A stretch of 64,000 bases of DNA from Saccharicrinis sp965230625 (GCA_965230625.1 CBDDLL010000001.1:5138937-5202936); one strand, 5' to 3'; counted from the stretch's first letter, positions 18,049 through 27,292 are shown. Notes: generated by a model not told the origin, from the sequence alone. Numbers and translations: made by a program.

Positions 18049-20193
18049 ATGTCGAAAAAACTATTGATAAGAGATTTAACCCTAAGAGACGGTCAACAAT
18101 CATTGTTTGCAACCAGAATGAAGCAAGAGCAAATTGACCGTGTTTTACCTTACTATAAGGATGCAAACTTCTATGCAATGGAAGTGTGGGGAGGAGCCGT
18201 ACCTGATTCTGTTATGCGTTATTTAAACGAAAATCCATGGACCCGACTTCAAACAATTAAAAAGGCTGTTGGAGATGTTAGTAAGCTTACTGCCTTATCC
18301 AGAGGTAGAAACTTATTTGGATATACTCCATATACCAACGAAATTATTGACGGTTTCTGTAGAAATGCCATTAGCTCAGGATTAGGCATCATGCGTATTT
18401 TTGATGCTCTTAACGATATCAATAATGTTAAATCCACTATTAAATATGTAAAGGAACATGGTGGCATTGCTGATTGTGCGGTTTGTTATACCATTGATCC
18501 GGAATACAGAAGAGCTGCCAGGTTTAAAGCACTCTTAATGGGTAAACCACTACCTAAGCCTGTGTTTACTGATGAATATTTTGTAAAAAAAGCTGTGGAG
18601 CTTGAGAAATTAGGAGCCGACATGATCACCATAAAGGATATGAGTGGACTTATACCTCCAATGCGAGTTGCTAAGCTCATCACCATGTTCAAGAAAAATC
18701 TTAAAATTCCTGTTGATTTCCACACACATTGTACTCCTGGTTATGGATTAGCAGCTGTACTAGCTGCAATTGCCAACGGAGCTGATATTGTTGATACTAA
18801 TATTTGGAATTTTGCTGGAGGACCTGCCGCACCTGCAATTGAACTTATCCACATATTTACCCAAAAACTAGGTATAGAAATGGATATTAATATGGAGGCA
18901 GTTGCAACAATAAATAAAGAATTGTACACCATACGTCAGGAATTAGCGGATGTTGATGCCGGAAAACACTTCCCAAAACCATTTAATCCTCTTACTGATA
19001 CGTTACCGCCTGAAATAGATGCAGAATTTGACAAAGCAATTGAAGCCACTAAAAAAGGAAATGAACCAGAATTAGTTCGTGCATGCCACGCCATTGAAGC
19101 ATATTTTGGTTTCCCTGAGCCCAATGAATTAGTTAAAAATGCTCAAATTCCGGGAGGTATGTACACCAATATGGTAGCTCAACTAAAAGCATTGCAGTCA
19201 GAAGATATTCTTGAGGATGCAATGAAGTTGATTCCCCAGGTAAGATTAGATGCTGGTCTGCCACCATTGGTTACCCCTACCAGTCAAATTGTAGGTGCTC
19301 AAGCAGTAAACTGCGCAATGGATATTAAGAAAGGACAAGCTATGTATACAAATGTATCTAACCAGTTTATTAGTCTTGTAAAAGGAGAGTATGGCAAAAC
19401 TCCAATTCCGGTAAAACCAGAGTTTAGAGAGAAAATATGTGGGCATAAAGATGAACGTCCGTTTGATACTTCTAAATATAAAATGCAGCCAAATCCGGTA
19501 TTAGATGACTTTGGTGGTGTTAAGTTAGCCGAAAACGAAGAAGAAGTTCTACTTCTTGAATTATTCCCAATGGTTGCTAAAGGTTATTTAACGGGTGTTA
19601 AAAAAGCTACATGGGAAACTAAAGTGGCTAGTGAACAAAAGCCAGAAAAAACACCTACTGATAAGTCCAAAGTTGAAACTAAAAAAATTATAGGAAAAAA
19701 AGTATCTGTTCCTATGCCAGGCCGTGTACTACAGTATTTGGTTAAACCCGGAGATAAAGTTGAAAGAGATCAACCCTTAGCTATTTTAGAGGCTATGAAA
19801 ATGGAAAATAGTATAACTTCTGATTATTCGGGATATGTTAATAACTTATTAGTAGAAGAAGGAGAAACAGTAGGTGCTGATGCTGTAATTATGGATATTG
19901 TTAGCGAACAACCGACTAACATAACTCCTACTAAATCAAAAAGTAAGTCTACTGCCTCAAAATCCAGCGTACCCACTAAAGCTGTAACTGTTCCAATGCC
20001 AGGTAAGGTACTTGACATTCAAGTAAAACCAGGTGATAAAGTAAAAAGGGATCAGGTAGTACTAATTCTTGAAGCCATGAAAATGGAAAATAGTATTACA
20101 TGTGACTTTTCTGGAACTGTAAATGAGATTTTTGTTAACGTTGGAGACACCGTTCCTGCGGATGCTAAAATATTTGACTTAATTGCTGGTTAA
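18049..20193 (+). CDS. Biotin-dependent carboxyltransferase (PycB/OadA type) with two biotinyl domains
   Basis: The 714-residue cytoplasmic protein begins with the carboxyltransferase barrel of pyruvate carboxylase subunit B or oxaloacetate decarboxylase alpha: LRDGQQS near residue 13, TIKDMSGL with the carboxylated Lys, and the metal-binding HTHCTPG. The conserved C-terminal part of the barrel contains IPGGMYTNM. Two tandem biotinyl modules follow, each with EAMKMENSI; the biotinylated lysines are K584 and K678, separated by a Ser/Lys-rich linker. The family normally carries one such module. The enzyme transfers CO2 between biotin and pyruvate/oxaloacetate. No biotin carboxylase or Na+-pump beta/gamma subunit lies beside it, so which partner it uses cannot be decided here. 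It is monocistronic and ends in a clear terminator. Confidence 0.88.
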   Translation: MSKKLLIRDLTLRDGQQSLFATRMKQEQIDRVLPYYKDANFYAMEVWGGAVPDSVMRYLNENPWTRLQTIKKAVGDVSKLTALSRGRNLFGYTPYTNEIIDGFCRNAISSGLGIMRIFDALNDINNVKSTIKYVKEHGGIADCAVCYTIDPEYRRAARFKALLMGKPLPKPVFTDEYFVKKAVELEKLGADMITIKDMSGLIPPMRVAKLITMFKKNLKIPVDFHTHCTPGYGLAAVLAAIANGADIVDTNIWNFAGGPAAPAIELIHIFTQKLGIEMDINMEAVATINKELYTIRQELADVDAGKHFPKPFNPLTDTLPPEIDAEFDKAIEATKKGNEPELVRACHAIEAYFGFPEPNELVKNAQIPGGMYTNMVAQLKALQSEDILEDAMKLIPQVRLDAGLPPLVTPTSQIVGAQAVNCAMDIKKGQAMYTNVSNQFISLVKGEYGKTPIPVKPEFREKICGHKDERPFDTSKYKMQPNPVLDDFGGVKLAENEEEVLLLELFPMVAKGYLTGVKKATWETKVASEQKPEKTPTDKSKVETKKIIGKKVSVPMPGRVLQYLVKPGDKVERDQPLAILEAMKMENSITSDYSGYVNNLLVEEGETVGADAVIMDIVSEQPTNITPTKSKSKSTASKSSVPTKAVTVPMPGKVLDIQVKPGDKVKRDQVVLILEAMKMENSITCDFSGTVNEIFVNVGDTVPADAKIFDLIAG

Positions 20194-20227
20194 ATTATTA
20201 TAATTATTTTAAGTGATAATATTTAAT

Positions 20228-20260
20228 AGTACCTGGTTTTTGCCAGGTACTTATCTTTTT
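20228..20260. terminator. Terminator between convergent genes
   Basis: A perfect 9-bp stem (20228-20236 with 20243-20251, 6-nt loop) is followed by a TATCTTTTT tract. It ends the carboxyltransferase transcript; the dipeptidase gene converges from the other side and could use the same stem. Confidence 0.85.
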
Positions 20261-20275
20261 AATACAGAGATTAAA

Positions 20276-21760
20276 TTACTTATAATGCTTTAATACAAAA
20301 CTTAAAACATTATCATACATAATTTTATCAAGTATTTCATTTATATCTAAATCAAACGAAAGTTGATTAAATTGTGGTAATTGAGGCATATATTTTTGTA
20401 ATGCTTCTTTAAGATTCTTGAACTCGTCTGCTACTATAAAACTATCCATTGGATTTATCATACCATCGAAATCACTACCTAAAGAAATATGATCCCAAAT
20501 TCTATTTTTTTCACTTTCTTTAATTTCCGATGAACTAGCAACTGCATTAACAATACCTAATATGTTTCTGGCAAATTGCTTTGTCCAAAATTCCACCACA
20601 TTTTCATCATTTTTCCAAATCTCACTTCTTTTAAACTCCTTTGATGTTTCAATTACATCCTCGCCTGAAAGAATCCTTTGATCAAAGTTAAGTCCAATTA
20701 TTCCCCTTGAATTAAAAATCCTTATCACTTCTTCATCTGATATATTAATACTCCAGGGATTAAATACTTTCGATTTTTCATACTTATTTTCATCGGTATC
20801 CGGGACCTCTACAGAACCTAGCATTGTTTTATGATTACCATATCCCATATGGCTGGCAATAATAGGAATCCTACTATCCTCTCCTACTGTTTTATTATAT
20901 GCTTCAATTTTATTATAGTACCACATTCGAGCCTCAACACTCATATGTTTAGTGTCTATTAATATTCTTCTTCCATTTCCTTTAAAATCGTTAATACCTA
21001 ACAAACAATCAACAACCCTCTCGCCTCTTTCGTTAACAGGTTCATTTAAGCCAACTTGTTGGTGTAAAAATGTAGATGCTGCCCCATCTGGTATACTTCG
21101 GGCTTGACCTACCATACCATTATAAAAATGATGTGCCAGTGTAATATATAATGGAGGATGTTCCCATTGTTTAACCTCGAGAATATTGTTAATGGTATGT
21201 TCATGTACATTAGGATCATCAATTAATTGTTTAGCATTGCCCAAAACTAATGCATGACTGCCTTCGATAGTAGGTATAAATACTATTGTATGCTCATCAT
21301 CTTTATAATTCTGAATATCTGATGCATTAGAAGCTACCACATAACGCCACTCTACATCATTAATTTTTTGTGGTTTATTACTATCGGATATTAAAAATTC
21401 GTATTCCTTTTTTAAGTATTCGAAATAATTGAATGAAGATGACTGAACCTTATTTATGTATCTAACAGGCAAGTGACTCACCAATTGCTTAGCAATAATA
21501 TCCGAAATAATCCCTGTACCAAAAAACTCAGGATCTAACCAAGCTTGTTCAATGGGATAAAGCGATGCCAACACCAACCTAACGTTTCCACGAGCCAATG
21601 CAGGCATACTGGTTTGAAAATATTCGGGAAAAGAACTTTTTCGCTGGTATCTTTTAGGTGGGTTATCCCACCACATAGTATTTTTTCTATCCTTACCAGC
21701 TTCATAATAGGCAAATGGGTGTAAAGTTGGATGACAATGAAGGTCAGCAAATGGTTTCAT
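20276..21760 (-). CDS. Membrane dipeptidase-like hydrolase (peptidase family M19)
   Basis: The 494-residue protein opens with the metal-binding motif ADLHCHP. The other M19 landmarks follow: IPTIEGSHAL (bridging Glu region), a His-containing ITLAHHFYNG stretch, IPIIASHMGYG and ISLGSDFDGM near the C-terminus. M19 enzymes are dizinc dipeptidases acting on dipeptides, including some D-amino-acid-containing ones. No signal peptide or lipobox is visible, so the protein appears cytoplasmic. It is longer than the usual 350-400 residues, with insertions between the motifs. It stands as a single gene converging on the carboxyltransferase. Confidence 0.8.
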   Translation of the reverse strand: MKPFADLHCHPTLHPFAYYEAGKDRKNTMWWDNPPKRYQRKSSFPEYFQTSMPALARGNVRLVLASLYPIEQAWLDPEFFGTGIISDIIAKQLVSHLPVRYINKVQSSSFNYFEYLKKEYEFLISDSNKPQKINDVEWRYVVASNASDIQNYKDDEHTIVFIPTIEGSHALVLGNAKQLIDDPNVHEHTINNILEVKQWEHPPLYITLAHHFYNGMVGQARSIPDGAASTFLHQQVGLNEPVNERGERVVDCLLGINDFKGNGRRILIDTKHMSVEARMWYYNKIEAYNKTVGEDSRIPIIASHMGYGNHKTMLGSVEVPDTDENKYEKSKVFNPWSINISDEEVIRIFNSRGIIGLNFDQRILSGEDVIETSKEFKRSEIWKNDENVVEFWTKQFARNILGIVNAVASSSEIKESEKNRIWDHISLGSDFDGMINPMDSFIVADEFKNLKEALQKYMPQLPQFNQLSFDLDINEILDKIMYDNVLSFVLKHYK

Positions 21761-21890
21761 AAAATTAGTATGTAATTCCTAGGATATTAAATTTTGATAA
21801 CTTCTACGCACAGGTAACGTTTTAGTTATAAATAAAAAACACCATCCAAAAAAATTGAACGGTGTCCTAACATATGTTTATAATAAATAT

Positions 21891-22451
21891 TTACTCGCTT
21901 AAATATGTAACTTCTAAATCGTATATTACTGTTACAAAACTTGAACTATTACCTGCAGTTGATGGAATAATAACTCTACTTTTGCCATTCTTTCTCATAT
22001 ATCCAATAGCTTCACTAAGTCCTGATGCATTAGTAGCATCATATTCAATATAATTTGGCCCAACATAATCCAAATTCTCAATTTCAACTATGTTTGTACC
22101 TACATAAGCATGAGGTATACCATTATCATCGTCCAATATCGACACACTTCTAAGTTTATAGCCAACTTCTCTACCATGTGAAACCATATCTCCAGTACCA
22201 GTTTCCATCTCAAAATAAGTTATACCTCCTCTAAGAGAATTATCTATCGTATCTACAGCCATACTTGTCCAAAGATCTTTAATATTAAGACCTTGTGGAT
22301 TATCCTTTTCTGGTATACTATCTAAAAAAAGATTTAATCTATTTTGTTCTTTAGCTAATAACTGCCTTGGACTATCAATTCTATTCGACTCACAACTAAC
22401 TGCCATAACAATTATCAACAAACAAAAAGCTTTTGCTAATATCTTAATCAT
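21891..22451 (-). CDS. FKBP-like lipoprotein, probably degenerate PPIase
   Basis: The 186-residue product has an SPII signal (hydrophobic run ending AVSC). The body has an FKBP-like order of strands: a GREVGYKLRSVSILDDD region like the chain after the entry strand, and a C-terminal VIYDLEVTYL strand as FKBPs end. The aromatic pocket residues typical of active FKBPs are not evident. It is the last gene of an operon behind an active-looking FKBP lipoprotein and nrnA (gap 78 bp), and may be a diverged duplicate working as a periplasmic chaperone. The fold is inferred from pattern and context. Confidence 0.6.
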   Translation of the reverse strand: MIKILAKAFCLLIIVMAVSCESNRIDSPRQLLAKEQNRLNLFLDSIPEKDNPQGLNIKDLWTSMAVDTIDNSLRGGITYFEMETGTGDMVSHGREVGYKLRSVSILDDDNGIPHAYVGTNIVEIENLDYVGPNYIEYDATNASGLSEAIGYMRKNGKSRVIIPSTAGNSSSFVTVIYDLEVTYLSE

Positions 22452-22529
22452 GTTATATTCTTTAATTTTTTATTAATCCGCAAAGTAAATGTTTTATTAT
22501 TCTCATTCAAATATTAAGCTGCAATTATT

Positions 22530-23057
22530 TTATTGCTTTTTGTGGCCTATTAATTCCACTTTATACAACAAGATAGATCTCCCCGGAATTTTATCATCAT
22601 CTCCAACCAAACCATGTGCTCTGTGTGGAGGCATAATAAATGTTGCTTTAGAACCTTTTCTTAATAATAATACACCTTCCTCAAGACCTGCTTCAACTCC
22701 ACCTTGTCCTACCTTAAACATCTTATGACCAAGAGAATCTGAAGTATAACATAGAGTACCATCTATTAAGGATATTTCATAAGCTAATTTCACTACATCT
22801 CCTTTTTTTACATACTCCCCTTGCCCATCCTTATCAATTTGATACCACAATCCAGTTTCTGTTTCTAACATATTATATTCATTCCTCTCAACATAATCTT
22901 TTATTATAGAAGCATCTTTCTCAACCATATATCTATTAACTGAAATAAGTTCTTCTGATGTTACTTTCCTTTTTTCTGCCCTATCGTTGCTTTGAATTTT
23001 ACAACTAACAAAAACTATGCAAAGAATTATAATAGTTACAATCCATAATTTTTTCAT
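22530..23057 (-). CDS. FKBP-type peptidyl-prolyl isomerase lipoprotein (GldI-like)
   Basis: The start is taken at 23057, giving MKKLWIVTIIILCIVFVSC with a lipobox Cys; the longer frame reading from 23183 would overlap nrnA and hide the signal. In the 175-residue product the FKBP core contains KKGDVVKLAYEISLIDG, then a VGQGGVEAGLEEGVLLLRKG segment and MPPHRAHG, ending VELIGHKK. The enzyme catalyses prolyl cis-trans isomerisation in the periplasm. It lies 4 bp after nrnA, opposite ndk. The neighbourhood ndk | DHH phosphoesterase - FKBP lipoprotein resembles the gldI neighbourhood of Flavobacterium, supporting a GldI-like assignment; gliding itself is not implied. Confidence 0.82.
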   Translation of the reverse strand: MKKLWIVTIIILCIVFVSCKIQSNDRAEKRKVTSEELISVNRYMVEKDASIIKDYVERNEYNMLETETGLWYQIDKDGQGEYVKKGDVVKLAYEISLIDGTLCYTSDSLGHKMFKVGQGGVEAGLEEGVLLLRKGSKATFIMPPHRAHGLVGDDDKIPGRSILLYKVELIGHKKQ

Positions 23058-23061
23058 GTGC

Positions 23062-24099
23062 TTAAGATTTATCTTCAGTTGCAATATACTTTTTATAAAA
23101 TGATAGTAGTTCAGTAGTAAATTTTTCAATTGTTGTATCCATAGTTGCATAAGATTCTCCACCTGCTGCATTTCTATGCCCACCTCCAGAGAAATTAAGC
23201 TCCGAAAACTCGTTCACCGGAAAATCTCCCCTTGAACGAAAAGAACACTTAATTTTACCTTCTTTTTCGATGAAAAAAGCTGAAATATTTATCCCTTCTA
23301 TGCTTAATGGATAATTAACAAACCCTTCTGTATCTCCAGGTTGAAAATTATATTCTTCAAGTTCCGCCTTATTTAGCCACATATATGCAGCACCTTGTTC
23401 ATGCATCAATACCAATTTATTACATAGTACATGCCCTAAAAGTTTCATTCTGCAAAAAGAATTACTATGAAATACCAATTGGTGAATCCTATCTTTATCA
23501 ATGTTTTTTTCGAGTAAACCTGCTACCATTAAATAAGTATCTGGATTTGAGGAATTATAACTTAACGATCCTGTGTCTGTCATTATTCCAGTATAAAAAC
23601 ATTCTGCTGCTGCTTTATCAACATAATTATTCCATTCCAATTTACTTATTACATTGTAAGCTAATTCACAAGTTGATGAAGACTTTGGTACCGATATCAT
23701 TACATCCGCAATTTGTTCGGGGTATGGATGATGATCAATCATTACTTTATTAACTGTCAAATTAAGTATTTCCTTCTCCATCTCTCCTACTCTCTTCAAA
23801 CTATTAAAGTCCATAAAAATCAACAAATCAGCATTTTTTAAGAAATTAACAGTATTTACTCTTTCCTCTTCATAGTTTAAAACTGCATCTAATCCTTCCA
23901 TCCACGAAAGAAACTTTGGAAAGGCTGATGGTGCAACAACTTTATTATTTTTTCCCATGTTTTTTAATACATGATGTATACCTAAAGATGCTCCCATTGC
24001 ATCTCCGTCGGGGTTTAAGTGTGGAATAATAGCAATATTATAAGAAGATTGCACTAATGACTTAAAGGATGTTAATTGCGTGTTATCTATCATATCCAT
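23062..24099 (-). CDS. nrnA: DHH/DHHA1 phosphoesterase, NrnA-type oligoribonuclease/pAp phosphatase
   Basis: The 345-residue cytoplasmic protein has the NrnA motif order: IIPHLNPDGDAMGASLG (metal site, residues 25-41), LLIFMDFN, MIDHHPYPE (the DHH triad), FYTGIMTDTGSL, and the C-terminal DHHA1 substrate loop SGGGHRNAAGG. The family degrades nanoRNA di- to pentanucleotides and dephosphorylates pAp. It is the first gene of a three-gene minus-strand operon with two FKBP-like lipoproteins and is divergent from ndk with a 167-bp shared upstream region. Start at 24099 gives the expected N-terminus. Confidence 0.92.
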   Translation of the reverse strand: MDMIDNTQLTSFKSLVQSSYNIAIIPHLNPDGDAMGASLGIHHVLKNMGKNNKVVAPSAFPKFLSWMEGLDAVLNYEEERVNTVNFLKNADLLIFMDFNSLKRVGEMEKEILNLTVNKVMIDHHPYPEQIADVMISVPKSSSTCELAYNVISKLEWNNYVDKAAAECFYTGIMTDTGSLSYNSSNPDTYLMVAGLLEKNIDKDRIHQLVFHSNSFCRMKLLGHVLCNKLVLMHEQGAAYMWLNKAELEEYNFQPGDTEGFVNYPLSIEGINISAFFIEKEGKIKCSFRSRGDFPVNEFSELNFSGGGHRNAAGGESYATMDTTIEKFTTELLSFYKKYIATEDKS

Positions 24100-24266
24100 T
24101 TATTAAAAAATCAAAGATAACTAAATATCAATAACCGAATTTTGACTTACTACAAATTATTACTAATATTAAATTTAGTATAAACATTTACATATTAAGT
24201 ATAAACTTCTTGTTCTTTAATATGTTAATTGCTTATATATAGAATTACCTACAAAAAAAGATCACT

Positions 24267-24686
24267 ATGACAGGAAACAAAACGTTGACAATTATTAAAC
24301 CTTTTGCAGTTAGAGATGGTAAGCTTGGAGCTATTCTTCATAAGATTGAGGAATCGGGATATAGATTCGCAGCAATAAAAACACTAAAATTAGATAAGCA
24401 CGAAGCTGAATTGTTTTACCAGGAACACAAAGGCAAGCCTTTTTATAATGATTTAACTGACTTTATGTCTTCTGGACCAATAACAGCAGCTATTCTCGAA
24501 AAGGAAAATGCCGTTGCTGATTTTCGTTTTTTAATCGGAGCTACCGATCCCCAAAAAGCTCAAGAAGGAACAATTAGAAAAATGTTTGCTACTGATAAAA
24601 CGCACAATGCCATACATGGTTCTGATAGTGACGAAAGTGCTGAAAGAGAATGTGATTTCTTTTTTAGTAAAAGAGAAAGGCTCTAA
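24267..24686 (+). CDS. ndk: Nucleoside-diphosphate kinase
   Basis: The 139-residue protein shows the full NDK pattern: TLTIIKPFAV at the start, the Arg of GTIRKMF, and the active-site NAIHGSDS with phosphohistidine H117. Length is normal for the family. It transfers the gamma-phosphate of NTPs (usually ATP) to NDPs in the cytoplasm. It is monocistronic and divergent from nrnA. Confidence 0.97.
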   Translation: MTGNKTLTIIKPFAVRDGKLGAILHKIEESGYRFAAIKTLKLDKHEAELFYQEHKGKPFYNDLTDFMSSGPITAAILEKENAVADFRFLIGATDPQKAQEGTIRKMFATDKTHNAIHGSDSDESAERECDFFFSKRERL

Positions 24687-24829
24687 TAGCAATAGCTCTT
24701 TTTTTAGTCATTAGTCATTTACACAATCTACAAATTGTTCTATATCTACCACTTGATATCTTTTAGAAACAAAAGCTAGATTGTTAAATATGAATAACAG
24801 ATAAAGTTTTAACTAATTTTATTGTAACT

Positions 24830-24871
24830 ATTCAGTATAAAGTATAAAGACATAAGTATAAAGATTTGAAC
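24830..24871. repeat. 42-nt dispersed repeat, copy A
   Basis: This segment matches 61881-61922 over the same 42-nt length with six mismatches and no gaps. Both copies begin ATTCAGTA, share AAGTATAAAGA, and end TGAAC. Both lie in intergenic gaps next to the 3' end of a gene. What the element is cannot be told from two copies. Confidence 0.6.
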
Positions 24872-25065
24872 ACGTTAACAATTTTGAATATTGGTATTTC
24901 AGTCCTTTGTCTATTAATTTATGTACAATCTTCTAATTTAGGATGCATTTTATAACAAACATCCTAAACTTTCCACATAGTTAAAGCACTGCTATACAAT
25001 TCTTTTCTTTTGTCTTTATACTTTTATCTTACTACTAAATAGTTACATTTTTATTTACAAAATAA

Positions 25066-25103
25066 AGCATTATGACAACGTTTGTAAACTTTGTCATAAT
25101 GCT
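25066..25103 (-). terminator. Terminator of the lipoprotein gene
   Basis: A perfect 13-bp stem (25066-25078 with 25091-25103) closes a 12-nt loop. On the minus strand it is followed by a T-rich tract, 52 bp past the stop at 25155. Confidence 0.8.
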
Positions 25104-25154
25104 CATGTTTTAAATTTCTGTTTTTATTTTATATTACAATATTTTGCTTACATT

Positions 25155-26324
25155 TTAGAATGTTGCATGTAGCACACCACTCTTACCTGAAAGCATTTGT
25201 TGAGCTTCCTCATGAGATATAAATTCATAAATAAACTCTGTTCCATCTATTGCACTTGGTCCTGCTGATAAACCACCTTGCGCATCGGTAAAAGTGTTAA
25301 TTCCGGGTGCACCCCATAAATCCTGTTGAGCACTTGTTCCTGAAGTAATATATAAATCAGTTATTGCAATAAGTCTTTTATTTTGTCCCGGATCTACCTG
25401 ATATAATGCCACACCATATCCAGGATCACCTGCTAGTGCTGGATCATAACCTTCGTTCTTATTAAATCCAGGCATTATAAAATAACTTGATTGTCCTGAT
25501 GGTTTTGTGTACTTGGTACTAAACTGATATGCAAATCCTGTTGTACCAAAATCTATTGGTTGTAAAGTAGAATAATGCCAACCTGGAACATCCATAGGGT
25601 CTAACCCTGCAACAGATATATATAATTCAGGTGCTTTAGTATCACCTGCTACACCATAATAAAACCAATCTTTTGGAGGAATAGGTAATGGCTTCTCCTC
25701 ATTTGGATTAACTATTGTTATAACTTGCCCAGGTTGCTCATTTCCAGGAAAACTTCCACTTGAAATTAGAATTCCATATGGAGTTTTATTTACCACTTTA
25801 GCTCCATCCTCACCAGGAACTACAAATGGCTCACTCTTGTTGTATAAAGTACCGTTTGTAAAATATAATCCTGCATCAGTTTCAAAATCCTGATAATTTG
25901 AATGAGGTTGAAAAGGACCAATAAAAGGCCAATTATTTCCTTCGGTATATACCGGAATATGACCAGTAAAATTATTTGGAATATAATACCCTCTGTTTAG
26001 AGCTGTTCCATCTTCTCTGTATGGATTTGATAATATTCCCGGATGTGCAGTTGGGTCAACAAAACCTCTTTTTTTCCTGAATGCAGATAAAGGATCACTA
26101 TTATAAACCCAATTTGTTGTTCTCATCACCATCCCGTCCCTATACATCATATTACCACTTGCTCCATCGATAAAGTTAGATCCAACGTAAGGTGGAGTAT
26201 CATCACCAACTGCTTTTAACGTTGAAATTGATGTTTCTGATTCTAATAAAATGTTATTGCTGTCTTTTGAGCAACTAGAAAATAATGCTACTATTAGAAG
26301 AGTAGCACATAACGAATTTTTCAT
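25155..26324 (-). CDS. Lipoprotein of unknown function
   Basis: I do not recognise this 389-residue protein. It has a clear SPII signal (MKNSLCATLLIVALFSSC) and then a Ser/Thr-rich stretch typical of exported Bacteroidota lipoproteins. The body is rich in Gly, Pro and aromatic residues, with recurrent short motifs such as PGFNKNEGYDPALAGDPGYG and SVAGLDPMDVPGWHY, suggesting an all-beta fold. No catalytic motif is apparent. It is monocistronic, with its own terminator, and neighbouring genes give no functional hint. A surface or binding role is a guess. Confidence 0.8.
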   Translation of the reverse strand: MKNSLCATLLIVALFSSCSKDSNNILLESETSISTLKAVGDDTPPYVGSNFIDGASGNMMYRDGMVMRTTNWVYNSDPLSAFRKKRGFVDPTAHPGILSNPYREDGTALNRGYYIPNNFTGHIPVYTEGNNWPFIGPFQPHSNYQDFETDAGLYFTNGTLYNKSEPFVVPGEDGAKVVNKTPYGILISSGSFPGNEQPGQVITIVNPNEEKPLPIPPKDWFYYGVAGDTKAPELYISVAGLDPMDVPGWHYSTLQPIDFGTTGFAYQFSTKYTKPSGQSSYFIMPGFNKNEGYDPALAGDPGYGVALYQVDPGQNKRLIAITDLYITSGTSAQQDLWGAPGINTFTDAQGGLSAGPSAIDGTEFIYEFISHEEAQQMLSGKSGVLHATF

Positions 26325-26695
26325 AATGTGATAGTTTTGATTTGTAAAGTTTTAAAGGTTATATACATAAATTATTTAGCAACCAACTCTTTATAATTTT
26401 CAGAATTAATTACTATGTATAAACATACATGGAACAGTGTCTTTATCAAATTATAACCTTACTATACTAATACTTCACAATTACTATATTAACACGCATT
26501 TTTATGCTATGCTTGTGGATACTGACAAGGAATTTTTATCGGACGCAAAATTATTAGCTCATTAATAGAATATCCTGAGTAAGTATAATAAGAAACTTAG
26601 TATGATCGCTCCATATTTATAAAACAAATTAACCAGGATAAGCGTATAAATTTCTGGTAGCATCTTTCAATTATCTTTTAACTAAAATACAAACA
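26325..26695. other. Intergenic region between divergent genes
   Basis: These 371 AT-rich bases lie between the divergent lipoprotein and coiled-coil genes. I see no open frame, RNA gene or strong repeat; promoters of both genes are expected here but none is clear. Confidence 0.4.
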
Positions 26696-27292
26696 ATGAA
26701 ATCTATATTAATTGCACTTAGCATCATCTCTTTTCCTCTCTTGGTAACTGCACAAAAAACCTGGACCTCAAGAGATTCATCAACTGTTGCCAAATTAGAA
26801 AGAACAATTAAACTTGCAGAAGCAAAAGTAAAAAAGAACCAAGCAAAAGTTAACTATGCAGACTCTCTTATTCAAATTGGAACTTCACAGTTAACTGAAG
26901 GAAAAACTCTAAGAAAACAACTTAAAGCAGAAACCAAATCTTTAAATAAGCAACACTCTATCGATCGAAAACCTTTTATAAAGCCATCTAAATCCAAAAA
27001 TCGTGACGAAGCTAAAGAAGCAAAAGCTGAACTTAAAAAGATTGATACCCAATTTAAAACAGATTTCAAAGAACTATCCAATAAAGTTAAAGCCAATTAT
27101 AAACTATTAAATAAAGGTTCAAGTAATTTAACAAAAGGAAAATCTTATTTTAAAGCTTATAAAAGTAACTTAGAAGTTACAGAGGCAGATCTACAATTTG
27201 CAAAGGATGAATTAAAATATACGTTAGAAGATTTAAATGGGGTTGAAGTATCAAAAAAAGGTAAAAAGAAGAAGAAGAAGAAGAAGAAATAA
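26696..27292 (+). CDS. Secreted Lys-rich coiled-coil protein with poly-Lys tail
   Basis: The 198-residue protein has a signal peptide (ending LLVTAQ) and then an almost uninterrupted helical, Lys/Glu-rich body with heptad-like spacing, including KLERTIKLAEAKVKKNQAKV and KEAKAELKKIDTQFKTDF. It ends in nine consecutive lysines encoded by an AAG repeat. The net charge is strongly positive. Periplasmic or surface binding of an acidic polymer is possible but speculative. No family name comes to mind. It is a single gene. Confidence 0.72.
   Translation: MKSILIALSIISFPLLVTAQKTWTSRDSSTVAKLERTIKLAEAKVKKNQAKVNYADSLIQIGTSQLTEGKTLRKQLKAETKSLNKQHSIDRKPFIKPSKSKNRDEAKEAKAELKKIDTQFKTDFKELSNKVKANYKLLNKGSSNLTKGKSYFKAYKSNLEVTEADLQFAKDELKYTLEDLNGVEVSKKGKKKKKKKKK
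27266..27286 (+). repeat. (AAG)7 trinucleotide repeat
   Basis: Seven AAG units in frame encode most of the C-terminal poly-lysine tail of the coiled-coil protein. Slippage here would change the number of lysines without shifting the frame. Confidence 0.9.

Larger units (their letters stand above)
24687..25154. other. Intergenic region between convergent ndk and a lipoprotein gene
   Basis: These 468 bp carry no convincing frame. They contain the 42-nt dispersed repeat (24830-24871), an 8-bp inverted repeat TTAGGATG/CATCCTAA around 24939-24968, and the terminator of the minus-strand lipoprotein gene (25066-25103). Confidence 0.6.
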
